A stretch of 64,000 nucleotides of DNA, taken from the NCBI RefSeq assembly GCF_963576545.1, contig NC_083636.1, positions 1,248,383 through 1,312,382 of the forward strand, written 5' to 3'. Under the pieces are notes generated by a model that ran no database searches, was not told where the DNA came from, and saw only the letters and a list, made by a program, of their open reading frames with translations. Within the stretch, counting starts at the first letter, position 1. The number at the start of each line of letters is the position of its first letter. Shown in pieces: positions 22,200 to 33,678 of this stretch. The DNA is from Limanda limanda. Lineage: Eukaryota > Chordata > Actinopteri > Pleuronectiformes > Pleuronectidae. The position numbers were made by a program, and so were the translations under genes.

Positions 22200-24160
22200 A
22201 TACTTATGAATATGTTACCCTTGTCAGCGGACATCCTTTTGAAATCTTCCATCATGGAATGAGTTCTCCGAACAGTATCTGTTTCACCGCTGGAGAATCC
22301 TGTTTAGATGTTTGGGAAACACTTCTGCTTGCATAGAAATCATGTCATAAAACAAAACAGTATTTATTTATTTCCCTAACCTACTTTATTTACTTAATCT
22401 TTATTAAACATCTCTATAAATGATTAAACCGTTTGTTTTGAGGTGGATGTCAATCTTGTAGAATCTGGATGTCTCTATTTTATTTGTAACTCAAATTACA
22501 TAACTCTGTTAAAAAAGTTTTATTGAATATTATTTAGAGTGTTTCTTGTGTACACCCAATAACCCAATTCATCTATATCCAGCATATGTTACTCCTCTCT
22601 CTTGACACACTGACTCCAGTCATGTGTCAATCCAACCTAATGAGAAACATACACAGGTTGAATAAAATCATCCATATCCCACATCAAAAGTCCATCGACC
22701 ACCAAACAAAACACAGTCTATCAAGACTACTTAATTCCTAAACTAATAAACCCAAATCTGCATTCTAAAAAAAATTTAGTTCGATGTAGTCTTGCTAACC
22801 GCTCCTGTAACCCACATTAAATGTCAGTGTTAAGAATCATTCAAATGCCTTCCATGTCCTCTACAGACTGCATACTGTTTGCAACCAGTAACACAGTCAA
22901 GGCAAGACAATGGTGTGAAGTCAATCTCATGAATTTCTTCTTCAGCCCAAATTACATGCAGAACCCCCATGCAAACAAGCTATCAGTGTAAATCTTGACA
23001 CTCTCGCCACTAGCATATTTGCATCTCTTTGGTTCATGCATGTAATGATGGGGACGGTTTTCCTTTGTTTCAAACAGAGTCGTAAAACCCCTCTGTCATT
23101 CGTTATCACACTGTGATGCTGAAAACCTGTCATCAAACACTTCAGTTTCACAGTAATCAGCTGTTAACCATTTAAATCTTAATTTGTTCTACTGATAAAG
23201 TTAAGAATTTCCTAGTTAAAAACTTTCTATTTGTAAATAGTAATGTCTATCATCCAAAACAATACTGTATCATAGCTGAACCTCCTAGCTGTTGAAAAGT
23301 GAACGTTATTTTCTCCAGCAAATATCATTGTTACAGCATATGACACTAGTAAAGTCTTATTTCAAAGTATCACACATATCACATTATTCTGTTCTCTCAG
23401 AAAATCGTTTGCGATTAACTTTAAACCTTCCTTTTTAAAATCTTTTCATTTGATTAAATGTATTTTCTTTTCTTATAGCCAATGTATCTATCAAAAACTA
23501 CTGAGACAACACAGTATTTACTATTCTAAATGCAACCAAACTTATTTTATCCTTAATTTACTTACTATATAACCTTTTAAACTAAATTTGTCTTACCAAG
23601 TGTTTAGATAAATCTAAGTAAATACCATTTGTGCTCTAATTTGATCTCTCCCCTTGCTCTTTGCAAGAGGATGTTAATTTAGAGGTGAGAAATTTGTCTC
23701 GGATCATCCATTGATACGCTTGTGTCAGATCCCCCTTTCTCGTTTAAATAAATGCAGATGTTATTCAACTCTGTCTTCCACTACTGCCCTGCTGTTTTAA
23801 AATTTAGCATACTATTCTATCTTCCCCCTAAATTTTACCCAGCAGTAAAGTGACAACAGAGATAAATGTTTGTCTTGCATTTAGCCTCTAACCACATTAT
23901 TAAACCCCAATGATAAAAATGGATCTATCTACAACTTTTGCATATGTTTTTCTATCATTATGAGCTATATAACATTCATTCTAAAAGTAATATCACACTA
24001 TTCACACATATTTACTGGTGCTTTTAGTTCCTGAACCTAAAAATAGATTTAATTTGTGTGTTTTTAGCAATTAGTTTTATTGATTTCTAATTTAACTATA
24101 ATAATGTTAACCATATGCTTTATGTGTAACATTAATTCACATGGTGTCTGCAGCTGTGTT
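22200..24160. other. Non-coding interior of the LTR element
   Basis: About 2 kb of AT-rich sequence with stops in all frames. No reverse transcriptase (no YxDD), no RNase H and no zinc knuckle could be recognised on either strand. Either extreme decay, which conflicts with the nearly identical LTRs, or a non-autonomous element that never carried pol here. Confidence 0.55.
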
Positions 24161-24161
24161 C

Positions 24162-24596
24162 TTACTTATATGAAGTTTTGTTGAACTTCTCTCTCTCCAT
24201 CATGGTCTGCTCTTGATGGCTGCTCTGTCTCCATGATCTCCCTCTCAGTGGAAATGTATCCAGATCAGAACCTATTTGGAGAGACTGATACCTGGAGATT
24301 ATTTCGGTTACTTCCTTCTGTATACTGTCTCTTATGTTGACTTCAGTCAACCAACACTCAAATGCTCTCCAGTCTGGCACAAATAGCTCCACATCTCTCC
24401 CTCTTGTTGCTTCTTTGCTTCGTTCTTGTTCAATGAGCAATTTGATCTTAAGTTGCTTCAACTGATTTAAAGTTATGTTCCCTGTGTTTGGAAAATCATA
24501 GTTTTTTACCCACAAGCCAAACTGTGTAACACTATAATGACCATACTTCAGAACCATATCTTGAACTGTAGGAGAAGAAATCTGTGGTAAATTCAT
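24162..24596 (-). CDS. Unidentified gag-position ORF of the LTR element
   Basis: 144 minus-strand codons starting at an ATG (24596), located about 1.2 kb downstream of the 5' LTR, where gag begins in retroviruses. An acceptor-like ACCATTACAG lies just upstream, and the 3' end overlaps AA/GTAAGA, a possible donor, so it may be an exon. The sequence is soluble-looking, with an N-terminal aromatic-rich region (YGHYSVTQFGLWVKNYDF), a Lys/Gln helix-like segment and PDWRAFECWL. I do not recognise the family. It could be a matrix-like Gag part or a captured exon. Confidence 0.35.
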   Translation of the reverse strand: MNLPQISSPTVQDMVLKYGHYSVTQFGLWVKNYDFPNTGNITLNQLKQLKIKLLIEQERSKEATRGRDVELFVPDWRAFECWLTEVNIRDSIQKEVTEIISRYQSLQIGSDLDTFPLRGRSWRQSSHQEQTMMEREKFNKTSYK

Positions 24597-24599
24597 CTC

Positions 24600-25784
24600 T
24601 GTAATGGTTGTTTATCAATTTAAACTCTGATTTATTCAGTAGAATACGAATCTTTTGGGAATTTAAGTTCTACTGATATGGAAAAGACCCTAATGTTTCA
24701 GAATTAATTTCTAAAGCCAATTATTTTCCTATTTCTTAAAAAACGTCTATTTTCAAATTCGTTTTAAGATTGATCTGAATCTTTTTCTTTTTCTTTTGAT
24801 ATAAGCCTTTAAAACTTACACATATATCCCAAATATGATTGAAATTATACTCACCTTATTCCAGTGTTGAGAATTCCAAGAAATCCTCTCTCACTCACTC
24901 CTCACTTTTTCTTTTTCAGCTGTAATTCTCAGATTAGTCTCATCAAATCATGCATGTTACTTGTATCAAATCATCAACATTTGTGTAACGTTGATAGTAA
25001 CCTTTCACCTTCAAAACACTTTTTAAGAGACAATGAGAAAAACCCCTTCAGTTATAATATTGCCACTGTAATCACCTCTTGTAATTACTAAGTTTTAATT
25101 TTAATTCCTCTAATACAATTCTAAAACTCTGCATGAATCAAATCGCCTTAGAGAAAACTTCATTTCACATTTCTCTTAAACAAGACACATGTAGGTATAA
25201 AATGTATGGGAATTTATCAGATTTTCAAACAGATTATTATGCTGAGACGATACAGACCTGGCCTAGGTCTCTCTGTCACAGCTTTTCCTCCATTTCAAAA
25301 TAATAATACTATTATATATTTATATTCTACTCTTCTGCTTGTTTACAATAACTATGAGCATGCCGCAGCGCCCAATATTAAAGTAATTTAGCATTAAACT
25401 CTTTCGCTAAACCCTGTTTAACATTTTGATCTTTTTTTGAAAAGAATCTTAACCTATTAAGCTTATTGTGAATCCTATACCGGTCTCTAAGACCTCCTTA
25501 GTATATACACGTCTGTAACTCACTTCCCTGAATGAGTGAATTTCTTTGGACCTTTTTCCTTAAAAGATCTAAAAACAAGAATTATACTTTACCAGAATGA
25601 AACTGCTTGCCTGTCCCAGTCGGTTCTTTAGCCCACCTCAGTGAGCACTCCGGATTCTCAGAACATCAGGCCCACTGAAATAATAAAGGTTTAGTTCCAA
25701 ACGTACTGCCCCGGCGCAATTACCTACCCTCAGCACCGAGAGCCAGAGTCGCTCACGTGGATGTCACTGCCAACAACAGCCAAA
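24600..25784. other. Leader region of the LTR element
   Basis: Between the 5' LTR and the first ORF (minus orientation). AT-rich, with no coding signal that I recognise. The LTR-proximal end carries the candidate primer-binding site (minus-strand TGGCTGTTGTTGGCAG, two bases from the LTR). I cannot assign the tRNA. Confidence 0.4.
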
Positions 25785-26409
25785 TGTAATGGAAAAATTA
25801 TTACATATCATGACACAACAAGCAATTATCAATTCTGGATGTTTAATTCAAACCGTCTGCGGACGGTTTACAAAGGTCAAGTCACGACAACAGACTTGAC
25901 CTCAATGGCACAGAGCTCAAACATCACGGTGACAGATATGAGGGCAATGGCAATGAGCTCTCAAAAGTACACTCCATTTATACAATCAGATCCCTCCTCT
26001 CCACAGTAAAATACATTTGTCCAATCAGCTTCTCTCCATGTCGTTACAGGAAAACCAGACATTGGTCTCTGGCGGTCTCTTTGAAGTTTGAACAAGATGC
26101 TAAACGCATCTTGTTCCAGACCCTGTGAGTTTCTCAGAGATCTCCTGTCTCTGCAGGTCACACCTATTAGCCTTTGAAGCTCCCTGCTGCAGAAGACTTA
26201 ATTGGCCCCTGTTGAGAAACCTTTTGTTCACACTAGACTGAGAAGGCCACGTCTATAAGGCCCTTCAAGAGCATTATGCATAGTGTTAACTTGAGCTAAA
26301 CTCTGACTATGAGTCTTGAACCACCAAAATACATCTTTCAGTAAACTTCTTTCTATATAAATGTAATCTGTTACATTTGAACATGTCTAAATACAAAATT
26401 CCCATCACA
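25785..26409 (-). repeat. 5' LTR of the minus-strand element
   Basis: Second 625-bp copy, offset exactly 5152 bp from the other, with a single visible difference (A at 25793). TATAAA on the minus strand at 25982-25977. Confidence 0.85.
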
Positions 26410-26427
26410 GACGTGAAGCGAGGAGCC

Positions 26428-26455
26428 GGGGGGGGGGGGGGGGGGGGGGGGGGGG
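26428..26455. repeat. G28 homopolymer
   Basis: An uninterrupted run of 28 G, 14 bp beyond the right target duplication of the LTR element. It could fold as a G-quadruplex; length is likely unstable and prone to assembly error. Confidence 0.95.
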
Positions 26456-27885
26456 TCGTGTTGACAGATTCAGGTTAAACAGCAGAGTGAAGAAACTTCC
26501 TTTTGATTTGAATCCAACTGTTGTGTGTTTTTGTGCTTTATTTTTTGGTGTTGTGTAGTTGCACTTGGCTCTGACTGAGTTTCTCAGACGAGCAGATAGA
26601 AACACGTCCTCTCAGAATCCAGAGCTGGAGCCGACCGGCTGGTTTAATGCAGGTAAACACTATAAACTGTCAAATCTAAATACAATATAAAAACGTGTGC
26701 AGCTGTAAAAATGGGACCAACAGACATTTATCCTGCTCAGACTTTGTTTGGATATTTCTCTGTGACAGTTTGATGGAGGATAAATGTTTTTGTCTGAGGA
26801 GTAAACGCTCGACTTTCTCCTCCTCGTCGTTTAACTCCTCCCACCTCTCGACTCTCTGACATCATCTCTGTCGACACGTTTCAGCTTTAATCCTCGAACC
26901 ACAGTTTGTTTTAGTTTGTGTTGTTTGTTGGTTTCATGTTGTCTCTGAAGGCTTCATCCTAATAAACCAACTTTACCACATGTAAACTCTTGTGTCTTAG
27001 TAAAATACAGAATTGAACTGAACAGCTGTTGACACAACGCACGTCGACTACAGGTTGTGTAACTGTGTTGCCATAGCGATGATGGTGCAGCCAGACACTG
27101 AAACACAAATCAGCTGATGACGTATTTATCTGGGAATCAAACACACGTGGAGCTTGAAGCAGTTTAAACTCACTTCCACAGGTTCTGGTGAGAGATGGTG
27201 TTTACCTGCGTCTTCAGGGCCACATTCATCTCCAGCTTCATGGAACGTACAGTAATAATAATAATAATCATAATACGGTTACACAGCAGCAGCAGCAGCA
27301 GCAGCAGAGATTCTTATAATCTAAACCCAAAGCTGTCTGAGCTGAGGAGAGAGCACGAGGCGTCTGGAGACCTGGAGACGAGACAAATTAAAACTTCAGG
27401 CTCGGTCTCTGGAAGCCGACCTCATTAACAGTAAATATTATGTTTGGCCTGTGGAGAGTCGTGGGATGTGGGCCGGGGGGGCCGAATCCCCCGAGTCTCC
27501 GTCTGCAGACACCAGGAGGAAGCTACACTGTGTGTGCATAAATCATGAGTCATTTCTCTTTTTAATTCAGAGATGATTTCACCTCGAAGTCAAATCAAAT
27601 GAACTCATTGAGGTAAATAACGGATCAGTGCAGATTCTCCTTTATTCTGCTTTGGGAACAGCAGCAAGGCTCCATCGGGAATTATTATAGTTTGTGACAT
27701 TCGTCAGCGGAGACATTATGTTGTCAGCTCGTCCTCACGATCATCAAAGATTGTCTGAGAAACATTGTGAGGGGAAGTTCTCTCGGACTCAAAGACCGAC
27801 TGATTCTGTTCTGGTTCAGCGGTCGATGTTCTCAGGTCGTCTATACATTCGTGGGTTGATGGATCATCTGTCCAGTTCTTGTGGA
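26456..27885. other. No gene seen
   Basis: Mixed sequence with a short (TAA)n at about 27250-27267 and eight CAG/AGC units at 27284-27308. No ORF above 80 codons and no domain. Confidence 0.4.
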
Positions 27886-27889
27886 CACA

Positions 27890-28330
27890 ATATTGTTTCA
27901 AATATGTTTATTGGGAAACCAATCACATAACAGATAAATTAACAGTCCACAGTTATTTTTTCTTTGTTTTTTACAGAAGGTGAAAAAGTAATCCCTGACA
28001 AAAAAGACTAATGTGGACACGATATTGTGACCAAATTTCAAAAGACTTTGATACATTCGATTCACTGATGAACAACTGGAGGTTGATGTTTTGCTCTTGT
28101 GAACATGAAATCTCAAAAACACCTCCAGGGAATCTGTTCAAATTTGGTACAAACATTCACTTGGACTCATAGATGAAATGATTGGAATTTAGTACACAGA
28201 GGTCAAAGGTCACTGTGACCTTACGCATCATCTCAGAAACGCCTTGAGGAAGTTCCTTCAGACCTGGTTCCACTGTCTCTTCATCTGAAGGTTTTAAGTG
28301 AGAGGAACTCTGCAGCTCAACATGTTTTCT
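27890..28330. repeat. Teleost interspersed repeat with AGGTCA half-sites
   Basis: Contains CAAATTTGGTACAAACATTC, CACTTGGACTCATAGATGAA and AGGTCAAAGGTCACTGTGAC, phrases of a repeat I recognise from many fish genomes. A fainter relative (TGTGTCAAGGTCACGACAG, GCCTCGAGAGAATCC) lies at 49560-49705. Confidence 0.5.
28200..28221 (+). promoter_or_regulatory. Composite nuclear-receptor-like site
   Basis: AGGTCA (28200-28205), A, AGGTCA (28207-28212), CTG, TGACCT (28216-28221). The first two half-sites form a DR1; the last two form a perfect inverted repeat with 3-bp spacing, the consensus of an oestrogen response element. It lies in an interspersed repeat. Motif evidence only. Confidence 0.4.
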
Positions 28331-29320
28331 TGTCACTGAGAGGAGGCGTGTGCTCGGAACCGTTACAGCACTAATGCAAATGGCTTTAGTGTCTGAGAAA
28401 GCAACAGATTTTCTTAATATTCCGAAGCTAATGAAAACACGATGGAAGGACTTTATTAATATTCAGTGCAAATGGAATGAAACAGGTTTTAACAGCAGGT
28501 TCAGTATCACTGGAGACGACTGTGTTGTGTGTCAGGGTCGTTGTGAGGATTTCACAGTCAACTCGTTTTTTAATGAATTTAAAAAACCTCCATCTGCTGC
28601 TGAGCTGCAGCAGAAAGAGACGAGCAGAGGAAGCAGTAAGTGAGGAGGTTGAGGCAGATATCAGCTGCTGCTGTTCACCGTAGTCTCCAGATCTCTACAC
28701 CTCCTGACACCTCCTGTCTTTACAATCTGCTGGAACAGTGAGGACGGTTCATCTGCAGCTGCTCCGACATAAATCACATGTTCGTCTGCGCTTGGAAAAA
28801 CAATAAATCTATCCAGAAAAACAAGAAAACGTTTTCATGCCTCCACACGACAGAAAGAGACCAGAGGAAACTCGGCTTTGGGTTGTTCACACGTCTGTGG
28901 GTTGGTTCGTCCATCGATCAGTCGTACAACATCCAAAGAAGATGTCTCTTTAAATTAGGGATAAACGTTGATGAAATACAGATGAAATAATCCAAATGTC
29001 ATTCTCAAATGTGAAACGTCAACATGACTTCACAAAAGGTTTCTTTGCCTTGTGAATATGATTCATTTCTCAGAACTTGGTTTTCGTTCAGTTTGACTCA
29101 AAGATGAACGGATGTTTAAAAAACGTTTTCAGTCTCTTGAACATTTCAAATGTGTCTTTAGAGAATTTCTTCACATTTGAACAGTTGTCACTTCGACTCA
29201 GAACTGATTAAAAGTCACAGTCACCTCATGTTATTGTGAAAGTTCTATATCAGGAACACCAGGAGGGACAGGAGCTACACCAGGTGGTGGAGGCATACAG
29301 ATGTAGAGCGGTCATTCTAG
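28331..29320. other. No gene supported
   Basis: A 97-codon ORF at 28350-28643 and a 70-codon ORF at 28778-28990 have no recognisable domain. The part after 29000 has phrases (CTTGTGAATATGATTCATTT) reminiscent of interspersed fish repeats. Confidence 0.35.
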
Positions 29321-29325
29321 TTCTA

Positions 29326-29353
29326 GTGTGTGTGTGTGTTTGTGTGTGTGTTT

Positions 29354-29422
<69 letters not shown>
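29326..29422. repeat. (TG)n microsatellite
   Basis: TG units with TTTG interruptions at the left end, then about 30 perfect units. Confidence 0.95.
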
Positions 29423-29424
<2 letters not shown>

Positions 29425-29546
29425 ATTGACCTGAGCCCAACTCTTATCTCAGATTGATCCGTTTGACAATAACCCATCCAAGCTATTGACGATAATAACA
29501 CAGCTTCTAAATCTCTCGTCCTCTCTCGCTTCCTATTCTATTTCTT

Positions 29547-29695
<149 letters not shown>

Positions 29696-30249
29696 ACTTA
29701 CTTCTGACAGTTGGACAGGTCTGTAAGATTCAGAGCGTTTCACACAACGATACCCATTTACGCCGAGGAGTGCTCATAATGACTTCAAATTGTCTATAAT
29801 GGCTCATAATAGCCACTTCTCCCCCGACTCATGCAGACGTCTCTGATGTGCACTGTGTTCCTCTTTTCTCTCCGAGTCAGAAACTGTGCGTGTGTCTGTT
29901 AATGTCGTATATGAACACATCCAAACTCTGAGCGTATATGATGTATATATGTAAATACCACCTGCATGAAAAGTCTCCATCTAACCTTTTATTGGGCAGG
30001 AGAACATTTATATTCATTCATAACAGCGTTAAAAGGACGAGAGAGACGAGGGAGAGATGTAAAGAGCAAAGTCACAAACACGTGAAAGAATGTGAACGAG
30101 TCAAACTCCACAGGAAGCCACGCTGCAGATCTGTGTCACAACAGGAAGTGAATGTTTCATTCAACCCTTCGCTCCCACAGGTTGAAGGTGAACATGAGGC
30201 CATCGGGACAGTAGAAGGACGACTCATCTCCACTTCCTCCAACTGTCCA

Positions 30250-31050
30250 GAAATACAGAAGAGATCCAAACTATCTGGGCTCCTAACGCTGCCGTCCTGT
30301 GGTGATGACGTCACTTGGAGTCCCGCCCATACACGTGCTCAGCCAATCAGGAGTCAGTCTCAGGGAGAAAAGAACAACCTAAAATGTCAGAAACCATCTT
30401 TGACAAACTGTTACGGTTTTGATGACGGAGATGGACCTAAATGCAGAGATTTTAAAATGAAAGGTATTTTAATTAAAGAAGCTCTTTAACTAAAAAACAA
30501 AACACAATAAAGCTTGCGCGGGGATTCAAAGACGAAGAAGCTCAGGAGATCTGGACAGCACCATGGAAGACTTCTTCTACCAGGTAGAAGAACAAACGAT
30601 CCGACAGAGGACAAGGGGAAACACAGAGGCTTAAATACACAGGGAAGGCAGGGGCAATTGAACACAGGTGTAACACATAAGGGCAGGGCTGACAATCAAA
30701 GACAGGAAGTGAAGACGGAAACAACACACAAGGAACAGAGACTACAAAATAAGACAGGAAACATAAACAGAGTGTGCAGACATGAAAACAACTAGAACAC
30801 ACACAACAGAGATTTACTAAAACAGAAAACACTTAGAGACTGAAATAAACAAACTGAAATGACAGAACATGACACAAACATGTATTCAACATCTGCTTTG
30901 AATTACTAACTTTGGTCCATGTCCATTCTGCTATCATGGAGTTGGATTAATGACGTAAACTGCAGCCAGACACCAGGGGGCGATGGAGATGCTTTGGCTT
31001 CACTTTTGGGAGCTGTCATGTTGAACATCTTTATGTACAGTTTATAGTCA
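30250..31050. repeat. Teleost repeat copy interrupted by another element
   Basis: The left half (CAGCCAATCAGGAGTCAGTC around 30340) and right half (CAGCCAGACACCAGGGGGCG, then CTTTGGCTTCACTTTTGGGA) match the copy at 2600-2900, but here a ~380-bp block (about 30490-30870, with AACACAGGTGTAACAC and GACAGGAAGTGAAGACG) lies between them. That block also looks like a dispersed element; I see no clear target duplication. Confidence 0.5.
30970..30983 (+). promoter_or_regulatory. CTCF-like core motif (12/14)
   Basis: The same ACACCAGGGGGCGA as at 2835-2848, in the same place of another copy of the teleost repeat, about 0.5 kb upstream of the TRIM array. Confidence 0.3.
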
Positions 31051-31257
31051 AATCTAATAAAATCGTGGATTTATTTATATTTCTTGATGTGTTAACTGTT
31101 TGGCTTCGATTGGCTAATCGGATGCAGGTCATGTGTCATGTGACCCTCATTACGTTCCAGACCTTTCTCTTCAGGATTCTTTAAGAAGGTTTTGTCGTCT
31201 CTCATCTTCTCTTCAGACTCTCATAATAATCCTCTAATAATCCTCTGTTTCATGCAG

Positions 31258-31305
31258 GTCTCTGGATGGTTTCTTCTTCACGGCCCCGGCAGCGCAGAGT
31301 CGGAG
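31258..31305 (+). other. Candidate 48-bp exon
   Basis: CTGTTTCATGCAG at 31245-31257 is a good acceptor and GAG/GTGAGT at 31303-31310 a good donor. The 48 bases between are a multiple of three and open. I know of no protein to match. Two good splice sites at exon-like spacing can occur by chance. Confidence 0.2.
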
Positions 31306-31485
31306 GTGAGTAAACTTCCATCAGACGCTCGTCGACAGGATGAAGCTCCGTCTGTTTCCTCTCGGCTCCGGACGTGGGACACGCTCACGCTCTTCAATTC
31401 ACACCGACGTGTCTTTGCATCAGTTCCTGCTGCTTTGGTTGCATTTGTGTCTCGTCACGTCTTCTCAGTCACTTTGTATGCAACC

Positions 31486-31613
<128 letters not shown>

Positions 31614-32089
31614 AGCTGTAGCCGTGATGTTTGCATGCACACATTTGAATATATTTGAGTATTTTAACATAGGACTAATGTATTCTTTGTGCTCTTTTTG
31701 CGTATGTATGTAATGTTGTGATGTGTACGGGTTGTGTGTGTGTGTATATGTTGTTATGATGTGTATGGGTTGTGTGTGACTACTGTTTACAAACCAAATG
31801 GCCCCTCGGGGACAGTAAGTAAAGACGATCTTAACCTAAACTTAACCTTTATTCTATTTAGTCTCTCACTGACTCTCCTCTTAACACCAGGTGACAACAG
31901 GCTGCTGGGAAATGCAGTAAATCCTGAAACACCAACAACTTCTTCCTCAACACAAGCAGCTCCTCCCAGTCAGGACATGTCTGTGTCTCCTCCCTTCACA
32001 GGTGTGTCAGTGTAAAACAACAAGCTGGGAACTGTGAGAGCTGAGTCACTGCAGGAAGTGAACGAGAGAGGGAGGAGCTGAGATCGTTG

Positions 32090-32451
32090 TTGCTGGGAGG
32101 TGGAGGTGGGGGGTGGGGGGGGGGGGAGTTCGTGTAGCAGTCGCATACAAGAATATCAGCAGAGGAGACTCAGCTATATGTGAATTTGGATGCAATGATA
32201 TATCTTGGTCATTATATTATGATGGAAACAGTTATATATTTTATTACAACGGCATCAAGACTCGAGTGTCAGGTCCTGGGTCCTCCAGAGTAGGAGTGTA
32301 CCTGGATCACAGTGCAGGTGTTCTGTCCTTCTACAGCGTCTCTGACACCATGACTCTCCTCCACAGAGTCCAGACCACATTCACTCAGCCTCTCTGTGCT
32401 GGAGTTTGGGTTGGTCCTGGAGCCACAGTTGAGTTCTGTAAACTCAAATAG
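32090..32451 (+). pseudogene. TRIM copy A: SPRY-only remnant
   Basis: The leader GAGAGGGAGGAGC is joined almost directly to the SPRY segment TGGGAGGTGGAGG, so the RING, both B-boxes, the coiled coil and the PRY part (about 1.3 kb in copy C) are gone. The SPRY end is open from about 32130 to TAG at 32449 and includes VYLDHSAGVLSFYSV and the terminal EFCKLK. An expanded G tract (32106-32126) shifts the frame between WEVEV and the rest. It has no catalytic RING and no start of its own. Its variable-loop residues differ from copies B and C. Confidence 0.88.
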
Positions 32452-33079
32452 ACTCGAGTCATTAAAAGCAGTGATTTAGATTCTGTGTGTAAATCTTTAA
32501 CTTCTTTTGTCTCAATGTTTGTTGATCAAAGTTCGTCGTGGTGACGTTGCTGCTCCGCACAGAGATCAGCTGTCAATCAAACACTGACCTTCCTTTATCA
32601 CAAATATTTAGTTCTCACTTTGTAAAGACAGAAATCTATAATTACACTGAATGTGTTTGAAATAACTAATGTTGCTGTTGTTTTTTAAATCGATGTAGAA
32701 TTCAGGTTGTGTGATGTTTTAGAACCTGTGTTGATCCTGATGAGTGCTGCAAAGGGGCGGAACATTTCTGGAAACTTTCTGGAAACTTTCCACGGGAAGT
32801 TAAGTTCAGGAATTTGGGACATTTTGTCACTTTTTTTGCAGAAGTTAGCCGATGACAGGGAACTTACAGGAAGTTGAGAACCAGCCGAGCTCAGCTGGAG
32901 CCTGGATGCAGCTCGTTGGGAACATTGTCTGCCTGTAAAGAAAACCTGTGACTTTGTGTTGTTGTTGAATGTCTTTGTCGTTACCTAGCATGTTGATGAC
33001 TTGTTACACTGAAGCCATGTTCATGTTAATACCAAGTTCATTTGTATACAGTAGCTAACCTTTTACAGCCGTGAGAGTA

Positions 33080-33345
33080 CGATGTATGTACAGTTGCAAT
33101 AAGAAATATTCAACCCCCCCCCAAAGATTTTAAGGATTTATCAATTAAAGTTTTTTCAAAGAGCAAGATTCTGCTTCGGATGAATTCTTTATGATTTGAG
33201 TGAAACAGAAAGTCAACACAGAAAATGCATGATGTAGTATTTGTGTGTAACAGTATATTTTGTTAAGATAGCCATGTCACAATTATTCAACGATATAATA
33301 TTGTTGTTTTTAAAGCTGTGTGATAGTTTTTATGGCCTAAAGTGG
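33080..33345. repeat. Shared 3'-flank block of TRIM units
   Basis: ACAGTTGCAATAAGAAATAT followed by a C9-type run and CAAAGATTTTAAGGATTT. It is repeated at 44015-44345 and 47315-47580 in the other units. It has the look of an old DNA-transposon remnant captured before the array duplicated, but no terminal inverted repeats could be confirmed. Confidence 0.4.
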
Positions 33346-33464
33346 AAACCCCCAGGCGTGTGTGGGTCAGGTGTGTGTGTGTCAGGTGTGTGTATGTCAG
33401 GTGTGTGTGTCAGATGTGTGTCCGTTAGTTGTGTTTCTCAGTCACTTTGTATGCAAATGAGAAC

Positions 33465-33473
33465 GAGAGAGAG

Positions 33474-33561
<88 letters not shown>

Positions 33562-33562
33562 C

Positions 33563-33596
<34 letters not shown>
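33465..33596. repeat. (GA)n microsatellite of unit B
   Basis: GA units with CGAG, AAAG and GCTAG interruptions, ending against a telomere-like CCCTAA tract. Confidence 0.95.
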
Positions 33597-33598
<2 letters not shown>

Positions 33599-33611
33599 CT
33601 AACCCTAACCC
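33597..33611 (-). repeat. Interstitial telomere-like repeat
   Basis: CCCTAACCCTAACCC, 2.5 units of the vertebrate telomere repeat. In units A and C the GA tract is followed by CAGCTGTAG-type sequence instead, so the telomeric bases replace about 20 bp of the ancestral unit. Confidence 0.85.
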
Positions 33612-33678
33612 AAAAACACATTTTAATATATTTAATATTTTAACAAAGGACTAATGGATTCTTTGTGCTCTTTTTGTG

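Larger units (their letters stand above)
20633..26409 (-). mobile_element. Young LTR retroelement / ERV-like provirus
   Basis: 5777 bp flanked by the 4-bp duplication GACG (20629-20632 and 26410-26413). Two 625-bp direct repeats bound it, identical by eye except 20641 (G) versus 25793 (A). Orientation is minus: beside the 20.6 kb LTR, the minus strand has the purine tract AAAAAGGGAGGAAT (a typical polypurine tract), while the other LTR is followed by TTTGGCTGTTGTTGGCAG, a possible primer-binding site. LTR ends are TGTGATGG and ATTACA on the minus strand. The 4.5 kb interior is AT-rich and shows only two short candidate coding blocks. No RT, RNase H or protease motif is seen. Near-identical LTRs imply a recent insertion or gene conversion. 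Confidence 0.88.

Noticed and set aside
28350..28643. 97-codon ORF with several Cys
   Set aside because: No zinc-binding spacing or family match that I could recognise; no supporting context.
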